A stretch of DNA of 20,333 bases from CAZAPZ01 sp964487285 (lineage in GTDB: Bacteria; Campylobacterota_A; Desulfurellia; JAADFJ01). The stretch is from positions 1 to 20,333 of the forward strand of contig CAZAPZ010000019.1 in the NCBI GenBank assembly GCA_964487285.1, read 5' to 3'. The notes beneath the pieces were generated by a model. It was given only the letters and a program-made list of their open reading frames with translations. It was not told where the DNA came from and did no database searches. Position 1 is the first letter of the stretch, and each line of letters starts with the position of its first letter. A program made the translations under genes and the position numbers. This document shows, piece by piece, positions 7,776-14,279 of the stretch.

Positions 7776-8784
7776 AAGCCTCTTTTATATGGTTAATTTC
7801 TTTCTCAAGTCGATTAATCTTTTTTACAATTTCAGGCAGACGTTTATTTAAAGCCTGAACTTTGAGCCATTTTCTGTGATCTATTGCAGGTATACCGCTA
7901 TATTGTCCAGTTTTCAGAGATTTATGAACGCCGGATTTTGCACCAACCTGTACACCCGAATCAATTTTTATATGACCTAATATACCAACTTGGCCGGCAA
8001 GAATAACATTATTTCCAAGTGAACTTGATCCTGCTATTCCAACCTGAGAAATCAATAAACAGTTGGAGCCTATCTGCACATTGTGGGCAATTTGAACAAG
8101 GTTATCAATTTTAGTTCCCTTACCAATGACCGTTTTACCTAATGCGGCTCTATCTATTGAAACATTGGAACCTATCTCAACATCATCTTCTATTTCTACG
8201 ATACCAATCTGCAGAATTTTAATATGTTTGCCATTTTTATCGTGCGCATATCCATATCCGTCTGATCCTATAACCGTTCCGGCGTGTATCCGTACTCTAT
8301 TTCCTACAAGAGAACCTCTCAAAATAGACACATTTGGAAAAATTACGCAGTCATCACCTATTTCAACATCATCATCTATTACTGCGCCCGGATATATAAT
8401 GCTGTTATCTCCTATTTTTACCCCGTTTCCTATGTATGATGTAGGATATATATTTGCATTATCAGATATCGTGCAATTTGCGCCAATGTATGCAGCTTTA
8501 TTTCCAAAAACTGGCTTTTTTGCCGTATGAAATAGTGATACAATATGAGCTACCACGAGATACGGATTATCCGATATAAGGAAGCTTTTATCTCTATCTT
8601 TCGGAGCTTTATCTATAATAACAGCTGATGCACAAGTCGTCAAAAGCAGATATGCATAATGCCGATTTGTAAGAAAGCTAATATCTCCTTTATGAGCATT
8701 CTCAAGAGAGTTTATTCCCGTTATATCGCAATCGTCGCCCACAAAATCGCACGATGAGATTTTCGCCAAATAAGAAAGAAGCAC
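7759..8784 (-). CDS. lpxD: UDP-3-O-acylglucosamine N-acyltransferase (LpxD)
   Basis: LpxD adds the second, N-linked 3-hydroxyacyl chain to UDP-3-O-acylglucosamine. The 341-residue protein has the three expected parts: an N-terminal uridine-binding domain (about 1-100, with GDISFLTNRHYAYLL and ASAVII), a left-handed beta-helix of hexapeptide repeats (about 100-290, for example YIGNGVKIGDNSIIYPGAVI), and a C-terminal helix (about 310-341). The catalytic His is His234 in QIAHNVQIG, equivalent to E. coli His239. GSDGYGYA is the conserved insert. The start is GTG at 8784, sharing one base with the TAG stop of the ompH gene, which implies translational coupling; it gives the normal family N-terminus. 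Length is normal. Confidence 0.97.
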   Translation of the reverse strand: MLLSYLAKISSCDFVGDDCDITGINSLENAHKGDISFLTNRHYAYLLLTTCASAVIIDKAPKDRDKSFLISDNPYLVVAHIVSLFHTAKKPVFGNKAAYIGANCTISDNANIYPTSYIGNGVKIGDNSIIYPGAVIDDDVEIGDDCVIFPNVSILRGSLVGNRVRIHAGTVIGSDGYGYAHDKNGKHIKILQIGIVEIEDDVEIGSNVSIDRAALGKTVIGKGTKIDNLVQIAHNVQIGSNCLLISQVGIAGSSSLGNNVILAGQVGILGHIKIDSGVQVGAKSGVHKSLKTGQYSGIPAIDHRKWLKVQALNKRLPEIVKKINRLEKEINHIKEAYDDND

Positions 8785-9305
8785 TATTTTCTCTTAACGG
8801 TTGTCAAACCATTGTAATCTTTAATCACTTCATTCGTAATATCAATGGAAGGATTATAATCAACAACACCAGAATGAACTTCAATAATAATAGCATATCC
8901 GTCTTTCTTTCGTATTTTCTTCACGATGGAGATAAGGCTGTCTAATATATTTTTGCTGTATGCCGATTCTTTTTTTGCTAAATCCGTTCTCACTCTCTGA
9001 ACCAATGCCTGAAATTTGATAACATTTTTCTTGTAGCTGTTTAATTTTGCTGAATTCATATTCGACGATGAAAGATTGCCAAGTTCCTTTTTTTGTTTTT
9101 TTAACTTCTCCGCTGCATCCTTTAATATTTTTTGTTTTTCCTTTGCCATTCTTTCCAAAATAGTCTTAGCCTGTTTTCCTTCCGCAGTGTTGTTAAGAGC
9201 TTTCTGCAAATTGACAACCGCGATTTTATAATTCGCCGCATTGGAATACGTCGGAACGCTTAATATCAATAATAGAAACATCATTGTAAAAACTGCTTTT
9301 TTCAT
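8784..9305 (-). CDS. skp: OmpH/Skp family periplasmic chaperone
   Basis: The 173-residue precursor begins with a clear Sec signal peptide (MKK, hydrophobic core about 5-17, likely cleavage after SNA at residue 23). A short beta-strand KIAVVNLQKALNNTAEGKQA then matches the OmpH/Skp N-terminal strand. Long, lysine-rich helices follow (about 45-125), forming the family's coiled-coil tentacles, and a final strand YAIIIEV closes the body. Skp trimers hold unfolded outer-membrane proteins in transit to BamA. Its place ahead of lpxD is the classical arrangement. It has the best ribosome site in the window (AGGAGG at 9316-9311, 5 bases from ATG) and a readable promoter, so it is probably the first gene of the lipid A transcript. 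Sequence similarity in this family is low, so the call rests on length, architecture and context. Confidence 0.87.
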   Translation of the reverse strand: MKKAVFTMMFLLLILSVPTYSNAANYKIAVVNLQKALNNTAEGKQAKTILERMAKEKQKILKDAAEKLKKQKKELGNLSSSNMNSAKLNSYKKNVIKFQALVQRVRTDLAKKESAYSKNILDSLISIVKKIRKKDGYAIIIEVHSGVVDYNPSIDITNEVIKDYNGLTTVKRK

Positions 9306-9347
9306 ATAATCCTCCTCAAGGTTATATTTAAATTTTTTTATATTTGG

Positions 9348-9375
9348 ATTATAACAAAATTGATGTAAAATTCAA
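9348..9375 (-). promoter_or_regulatory. Sigma-70-like promoter for the ompH-lpx operon
   Basis: On the minus strand TTGAAT (9375-9370) is followed after 16 bases by a perfect TATAAT (9353-9348). The predicted transcript start, around 9341, gives a leader of about 35 bases to the ompH ATG at 9305. It lies between the divergent ompH and flavodoxin-like genes, close to the latter's start, and argues against starting that gene at the TTG at 9344. It is a motif match only. Confidence 0.55.
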
Positions 9376-9379
9376 TACC

Positions 9380-9871
9380 ATGAATAAAAACAAACGCAGC
9401 ATGGCTATAGTATATTTTGGTAAAACAGGAAATACAAAAAAAGCTGCAAAGTTAATGAAGGAAATTAAGAACGTAAAATTATATAATATAAAATCTCTCA
9501 ATCTTCCAAAACCTATATGGTTGTTTCTATCCCTGTTGCCGCCTCTTATATGGAAATTCATAAATATTCCTATCCACATAGAACCATCGTTTGATATTTG
9601 CAAATATGATATAATAGCAATAGGATTTCCGAAATGGGGTTTTATGACGCCTCCTATCAGCTCCTTTATAGCTAAATACGATCTCAGCAACGTTTCTTTG
9701 CTGCCGTTTATGACCTATGGAGGATGGGATTATGAACGATTTTACAACAAGATTTGCAATATGTTAGAAAAAAACGGCGGCAAAATTATCGGAAGACTGT
9801 TGATAAAGCGTAAGCTTCTACAAGATTCTGAACAAGTAAAACAGTTAATTCTCAAGTCTGTAAGAAAATGA
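9380..9871 (+). CDS. Flavodoxin-family protein
   Basis: With the ATG at 9380 the product is 163 residues. It has the flavodoxin FMN phosphate-binding loop right after the first strand (MAIVYFGKTGNTKKAAKLM; GKTGNT corresponds to the usual S/T-x-T-G-N-T). The second landmark is the strand and loop YDIIAIGFPKWGFMTPPISSF, as in flavodoxin-like domains of NAD(P)H oxidoreductases, and the third strand LLPFMTYGGWDYERFY is followed by a helix and KNGGKIIGRL. An odd hydrophobic, Pro/Trp-rich insert at about residues 43-68 (around IWLFLSLLPPLIWKF) replaces the usual loop and could touch a membrane. The protein is probably an FMN-binding electron carrier or quinone reductase; the partner is unknown. It is the only plus-strand gene between bamA and ompH. 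Other starts are TTG 9344 and ATG 9401; none has a clear ribosome site, so the start is uncertain. Confidence 0.75.
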   Translation: MNKNKRSMAIVYFGKTGNTKKAAKLMKEIKNVKLYNIKSLNLPKPIWLFLSLLPPLIWKFINIPIHIEPSFDICKYDIIAIGFPKWGFMTPPISSFIAKYDLSNVSLLPFMTYGGWDYERFYNKICNMLEKNGGKIIGRLLIKRKLLQDSEQVKQLILKSVRK

Positions 9872-9934
9872 GACCAATGCAGCAGTCTAATTATGCGGAA
9901 AAAGATCAATTATTTTGTTTTTCTTCCCTTCCAT

Positions 9935-9963
9935 ATCTTTTAACGCCGTTAATTTGTAAAGAT
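9935..9963. repeat. Nested short palindrome (TTAACG-c-CGTTAA)
   Basis: A 13-base palindrome with one central base (TTAACG at 9940-9945, CGTTAA at 9947-9952) sits inside a wider pair atcttt (9935-9940)/aaagat (9958-9963). It lies in the gap between the 3' ends of the flavodoxin-like gene and bamA, two bases before the larger inverted repeat. It could be a protein-binding site or part of a two-hairpin 3' end. Its function is not visible. Confidence 0.4.
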
Positions 9964-9964
9964 G

Positions 9965-10002
9965 CAATATCTATAAAACCGAAACCGATTTTATAGATAT
10001 TG
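9965..10002. terminator. Perfect 14-bp inverted repeat between convergent flavodoxin-like gene and bamA
   Basis: CAATATCTATAAAA at 9965-9978 pairs perfectly with TTTTATAGATATTG at 9989-10002 around a 10-base loop (ccgaaaccga). It lies 93 bases after the flavodoxin-like stop and 47 bases after the bamA stop in their converging directions, so a bidirectional transcription stop or a 3' end stabiliser is the natural reading. It is A/T-rich and has no downstream T-run on either strand, so it does not look like a classical intrinsic terminator. A protein-binding operator is the alternative. The structure is certain; the function is inferred. Confidence 0.5.
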
Positions 10003-10049
10003 TTCAAAGTTTTAGCCTATTTATTTCATTGGCAAACATCTGGATTTTT

Positions 10050-12290
10050 TTAAAAGGTGGTTCCAAAGGAGAAATTAAAAGCACTTGACGGTTGATTCTT
10101 TTTTGGTGAGATATCTTTGCCTATTGCCACATCTATCGGACCAATAGGAGAGAACCACGTGATACCCGGACCAACAGCCTGTTTAAGGGAAAGTTTTGCA
10201 CCGTTACCCCATACATCACCTACATCGTAAAATAACTTTCCATACAATTTAAGAGCACTGATAAGAGGAAAATGCAGTTCAATGCTGCCTACCGCTTTTT
10301 TCGTACCGCCAATAAGATTACCGTTTTTATCACGCGGAGAGATTTGTGAGAATGTTGCACCTCTGAAGTCATCTATGCCGCCCATATAAAATAGCTCTGA
10401 CAATGGAACCTTTTTACCTATTGCACTGACAGCAGTCCCTTTGATTTTTTCCATCAATACAAATGTATTGCTTAACTTTTGATAAAATCGTGCGTCAAAT
10501 GCAGGTTTAATAAATCTCATATTTCCTCCGATTCCGGCAAATTCAACAGATAAGTCTTCTTTATTGCCTTTCGTAGGATACAGATAAATATTTCTTGAAT
10601 CATGTCCTGCAAACGGAGTTACAGCACTTTTTACAAACGTACCTGCATTATCAAGAAGCGTTGCAGACGGATTATCCGTAATAATCTTTATTTTATCTAC
10701 ATTGAAGCCATAACTCGCTCCAAGTTTATAATAATCGCCGTATCTTTTGGTTACGGTTAACGATGTTCCGTAATTCTTGTCATCATAGTCAATCAATGTA
10801 CTTTTTATATTGAAAAGATGAAGTTCAACTGATATTGGCATGTTATGCCACCACGGCTGCACAATGTCGATATCGAACTGTTTGGTTTTAGATGACAACG
10901 ATCCTGACACGGATGTATGAATTCCCGTTCCCATAAAATTAGCTTCACTGAGGGAAGCTTTTAATAGAGCTTTATCATAAGTACTATAGCCTGCTCCTAT
11001 GCTCGCCGAGCCGGTACTTTTTTCCTTTACCTGAACGTTAAGTTTCATCTTGTCTCTTTTTATTCCCGGAACTTGTCTTATTTTTACATTTGCAAAAAAG
11101 TTTGTATTAATTATATTGCGACGGCTTCTTCTTATTTTTTTAGGATTGTAAAAATCACCTTCAACAATTTTCATTTCTCGTCTTATGACTTTATCTTCTG
11201 TTTTACTATCTCCTTCTATGGTTACTCTCGCAATTTTAACTTTTCTGCCCTTATTTATTACAAAATGAATATTTACAAGTTTTTTTGTGTCATCAAAGCT
11301 AATCTGAGGATTTATGTCTGCGTATGCGTATCCTTTCTGACCGTAAAGATCAACAAGTTTTGACACATCATTGCGTAGTGCAACACCATTAAATATTTTT
11401 CCGGCTCTACTTGTCAATGATTTTAAAATGGTTTTATTAAGGGTACCGAGATCAGAAAAGCTGATTTTACCGATCTTGTATTGTTTTCCCTCATTAATCA
11501 TTATTTGGAGCATAATTTTACCATCTATAGGATCGACAAGTATCTTGATCGGCTTAACTTTAACCTTTGCATATCCCCTGGAAAGGTAAAGGTCGGTAAT
11601 TGTGCCCCTGTCAGATGGCAGGGCACTTGGGTTAAACCGCCCCGTATAAAACCATGGCAGCCATGTTAAAAGATAAGCTCCGTACTTAGGCCGGTTTGTC
11701 ATAGCATCGATTATATCCGAAGATTTAATATGCTTATTTCCAAATATTTTTACAGCCTTTATATATGTTTTTTCCCCTTCGGTTATATTAAAAATCAGAT
11801 CTACACGGTTATTTTTAACCGGTTTTAACTTCGATTGGACATGTGTTAAAAACCGCTGTTTTGAAGCATAAAACGAAATTATTTGATTAACTGAGTTCTT
11901 AATCTTTTCTCTGCTTACTATCTGGTACGGTTTCACATCTATTATCTTAAGCAGCTGCTTATCTTTTATATGATCATTGCCGCTAAATAAAATATTTCTT
12001 ATTGACGGTTTTTCAAAGATTTTGTATATTAATTTGACCCCGTTTTTTTCATCTGTTTCACTTACCGTTATCCTTTTAAAATATCCAAGTTTAAAGATAT
12101 TTTTTATATCTTTATCCACTGTAGTCAGCTCAAGTTTGCTGCCGACTTTAGAATTTATTTTTTCCAGTATCGTTTGGCTGTCAATCCGTTGATTTCCTGT
12201 AATTGCAATATCTCTAATGACTGCAGAAAAACTTGTATTTGTAAAAAGAAAAATAGAAAACAAAATTATAGTAGATCTCAAATAATTCAC
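10050..12290 (-). CDS. bamA: Outer membrane protein assembly factor BamA
   Basis: BamA is the core of the BAM complex that folds and inserts outer-membrane beta-barrels. The 746-residue precursor has a signal peptide (cleavage likely after FSA, residue 23), five POTRA domains (roughly 24-93, 94-173, 174-268, 269-347, 348-424; for example IRDIAITGNQRIDSQTIL in POTRA1), and a 16-strand barrel (about 425-746) ending in the expected C-terminal Phe (NFSFGTTF). Late landmarks are GPGITWFSPIGPIDVAIG and FYDVGDVW. The loop-6 motif, usually (V/L)RGF, reads FRGA at 642-645, within the otherwise normal context GGIDDFRGATFSQISPRD. The start is GTG at 12290, forming a GTGA overlap with the lolD stop and preceded by GGGAG about 6 bases upstream. 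It is the last gene of the first minus-strand series. Confidence 0.96.
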   Translation of the reverse strand: MNYLRSTIILFSIFLFTNTSFSAVIRDIAITGNQRIDSQTILEKINSKVGSKLELTTVDKDIKNIFKLGYFKRITVSETDEKNGVKLIYKIFEKPSIRNILFSGNDHIKDKQLLKIIDVKPYQIVSREKIKNSVNQIISFYASKQRFLTHVQSKLKPVKNNRVDLIFNITEGEKTYIKAVKIFGNKHIKSSDIIDAMTNRPKYGAYLLTWLPWFYTGRFNPSALPSDRGTITDLYLSRGYAKVKVKPIKILVDPIDGKIMLQIMINEGKQYKIGKISFSDLGTLNKTILKSLTSRAGKIFNGVALRNDVSKLVDLYGQKGYAYADINPQISFDDTKKLVNIHFVINKGRKVKIARVTIEGDSKTEDKVIRREMKIVEGDFYNPKKIRRSRRNIINTNFFANVKIRQVPGIKRDKMKLNVQVKEKSTGSASIGAGYSTYDKALLKASLSEANFMGTGIHTSVSGSLSSKTKQFDIDIVQPWWHNMPISVELHLFNIKSTLIDYDDKNYGTSLTVTKRYGDYYKLGASYGFNVDKIKIITDNPSATLLDNAGTFVKSAVTPFAGHDSRNIYLYPTKGNKEDLSVEFAGIGGNMRFIKPAFDARFYQKLSNTFVLMEKIKGTAVSAIGKKVPLSELFYMGGIDDFRGATFSQISPRDKNGNLIGGTKKAVGSIELHFPLISALKLYGKLFYDVGDVWGNGAKLSLKQAVGPGITWFSPIGPIDVAIGKDISPKKNQPSSAFNFSFGTTF

Positions 12291-12934
12291 ATCAATCTCC
12301 CGTCTTTTAGTGTTAATATATCATCCGCAATAGATGCAACTTTTTTGTCATGCGTTGCAATCAAAAATGATGTACCTCTCTCCCGCGACCATTCTATGAT
12401 GGAGAGCAGCTGATTGCAACTAATTGAATCAAGATTGCCTGTAGGTTCATCTGCCAAAATTAACTCCGGACTCATAATCATGGCGCGAAGCAGGCTAACC
12501 TTTTGAGATTCTCCTCCCGATAAAGTTTCAACGGATCTATCAGCTAAATTGGATAGATCAAGCATAGACAAAAGCTGTTTTGCTTTATTTGTTGCTTCAA
12601 CTCTATTTATTTTGTTGATCATAGCAGGCATAATAATATTTTCCAGGGCGGTAAATCCTTTCATGAGATAGTGGAATTGAAAAAGAAATCCGATATGCTT
12701 TCCTCTCAAATCGGCAAGACGTTTGTCATTTAACTTATTAATGTCATCTCCTAAAATTTTAATCTGTCCCGAATCGTATTTCAGCAACAGCCCTAAAATT
12801 TTCAGAAGTGTGCTTTTGCCAGAGCCTGATACACCCAATAAGGCTGTTATGCTTCCTGCTTTTATTTGAAGATCAATTCCTACAAGCACTTCTCTGTTAA
12901 ATCTCTTTTTTATACCAAGAGCTTCAAGTATCAT
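12287..12934 (-). CDS. lolD: Lipoprotein-releasing ABC transporter ATPase (LolD)
   Basis: This is the ATPase of the LolCDE machine that extracts outer-membrane lipoproteins from the inner membrane for LolA. The 215-residue protein has Walker A GVSGSGKST (34-42), Q-loop in IGFLFQFHYLM (Gln86), the LolD-like stretch FTALENIIMPAMI, signature LSGGESQKV (138-146; usually LSGGEQQRV), Walker B LILADEPTGNLD (158-169) and switch His in ATHD (about 195). The MacB/LolD branch is supported by its length and by the adjacent LolC/E-type permease, whose stop it overlaps in an ATGA joint. It is followed by bamA through a GTGA joint, so all three are likely made together. Confidence 0.92.
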   Translation of the reverse strand: MILEALGIKKRFNREVLVGIDLQIKAGSITALLGVSGSGKSTLLKILGLLLKYDSGQIKILGDDINKLNDKRLADLRGKHIGFLFQFHYLMKGFTALENIIMPAMINKINRVEATNKAKQLLSMLDLSNLADRSVETLSGGESQKVSLLRAMIMSPELILADEPTGNLDSISCNQLLSIIEWSRERGTSFLIATHDKKVASIADDILTLKDGRLM

Positions 12935-14127
12935 TGCCTCATCTCACTATCAATGCCATAGCCGGCTGCTTTGCCTGCAGGATAAAGTGTTGACAAAAGT
13001 GATATTAATAGAGCTATGGCAGATACTATAACCATATCGGATATTTTCATTTGAAATGGGATTGTGTTAAGGTAAAAAATATTTTTCGGAAGTTTGATGA
13101 ACTGATAATGACCCATTATATAAGCCATTATAAGAGATAAAATAATACCTATTACTATACCGATAGATGATATCATTAACCCTTCGGAAACGAATATAGC
13201 TTTAATCTGTGCTTTTTTGGCACCCATAGATCTAAGTATGGCTACATCGCTTTTTTTCTCGGCAACAAGCATTATCAGCGATGAGCTTATGGCAAAGCTG
13301 CTGACAAGGAGAATCAGCGACAGAACTATTGAAACAATAATCTTTTGAAGCTTCATTGCATAGAACAGATTGGCATTCTGGCTTATCCACGAAACAATAT
13401 GTTTTGTTGGAAAAGCCGCTGCAAGATTTTTAGCAAAAAGTTCTGCTCTGTAAGGATCTGAAATTGATATATCTATGCTGCTTAGCATATTTGACACGCC
13501 CATAATATTTTGGGCTGTTGATAACGGCATAAAGATAAAAACATGATCATATTGATAAAGTCCGGTTTGAAAAACACCTGATATCTTGAGATTGACAGTC
13601 TTAGGCAGCAATCCGAAGGGAGTGGATTGACCGAATGGAATTATTAATTTTACTCTATCGCCAACATGAAGCTTAAACGATTTCAAAAGCGGCGCGCCTA
13701 TTAGTATGGCATTTTTTTCCAAACCGCCTTTTCGTATCTGTTTTTTCAGCCTGCTATTTACAAAATTCTGTTTAACTCCTTCAAATACTACCGAACCAAA
13801 CTGTGTTGGAGATGATAAAATTGCCCCGGATTTTAATGTTATATATGCAGCTTTAACCCCACTTTCAGCCCTTATTTTATCTAACAATTTATTATCTGAC
13901 ATCATAAGACCGCCGCCTTTTCTTGTCATGCTTACAGATGTTTCTATATTTAGGATTTTAGATTGAACAGCGTCAATGAAACCGTTTGTTAAGCCGGCTG
14001 CCAAAATAAGTGAGCTTACTCCTATGGAAATTCCAATAATTGCCAATACAGAACTTAGTGTTACAAAATGTCCTTTTTTTTTAGTCAGATACCTGAATGC
14101 TATCTGAATTTCAATCGGTAAATTCAT
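12931..14127 (-). CDS. lolC: Lipoprotein-releasing ABC transporter permease (LolC/LolE type)
   Basis: The 398-residue inner-membrane permease begins with PIEIQIAFRYLTKKKGHFV, the typical LolC/E cytoplasmic start. The first membrane helix is at about 23-46, a large periplasmic MacB-type domain at about 47-260, and three further helices at about 263-290, 312-335 and 366-388: the 1+3 topology of the family. LRSMGAKKAQIKAIFVSEG matches the coupling-helix region contacting LolD. Only one permease gene lies next to lolD, so it may work as a homodimer or pair with a partner encoded elsewhere. The ATG at 14127 has GAAG upstream and is preceded by a candidate promoter. The C-terminus overlaps lolD by 4 bases. 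Confidence 0.9.
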   Translation of the reverse strand: MNLPIEIQIAFRYLTKKKGHFVTLSSVLAIIGISIGVSSLILAAGLTNGFIDAVQSKILNIETSVSMTRKGGGLMMSDNKLLDKIRAESGVKAAYITLKSGAILSSPTQFGSVVFEGVKQNFVNSRLKKQIRKGGLEKNAILIGAPLLKSFKLHVGDRVKLIIPFGQSTPFGLLPKTVNLKISGVFQTGLYQYDHVFIFMPLSTAQNIMGVSNMLSSIDISISDPYRAELFAKNLAAAFPTKHIVSWISQNANLFYAMKLQKIIVSIVLSLILLVSSFAISSSLIMLVAEKKSDVAILRSMGAKKAQIKAIFVSEGLMISSIGIVIGIILSLIMAYIMGHYQFIKLPKNIFYLNTIPFQMKISDMVIVSAIALLISLLSTLYPAGKAAGYGIDSEMRQ

Positions 14128-14159
14128 ATCTTCATCAATTTAAACCAGCCTTTTTAAAA

Positions 14160-14188
14160 TTTATAGGAAAAATTACCACCGCTTTAAA
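14160..14188 (-). promoter_or_regulatory. Candidate promoter for lolC-lolD-bamA
   Basis: On the minus strand TTTAAA (14188-14183) and TATAAA (14165-14160) are spaced by 17 bases in the 152-base gap after the TPR gene. The predicted start, about 14153, gives a leader of roughly 26 bases. The -35 match is weak (4 of 6) and the region is A/T-rich, so a chance match is possible. Confidence 0.35.
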
Positions 14189-14279
14189 TAAAAAATATCC
14201 AACTTTTTATTTTACTACTGCGGATATGAATTCATCTTTTTCCATACACAGTCGAGTATCATATTTTTGTTGCCGAAAA

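Noticed and set aside
8126..8530. 134-codon open frame on the plus strand
   Set aside because: It lies antisense to the lpxD hexapeptide repeats; its repetitive I/S/P-rich product mirrors that repeat.
9349..9690. 113-codon minus-strand frame ahead of ompH
   Set aside because: It is antisense to the flavodoxin-like gene, which has clear FMN-loop motifs, and it would cover the ompH promoter.
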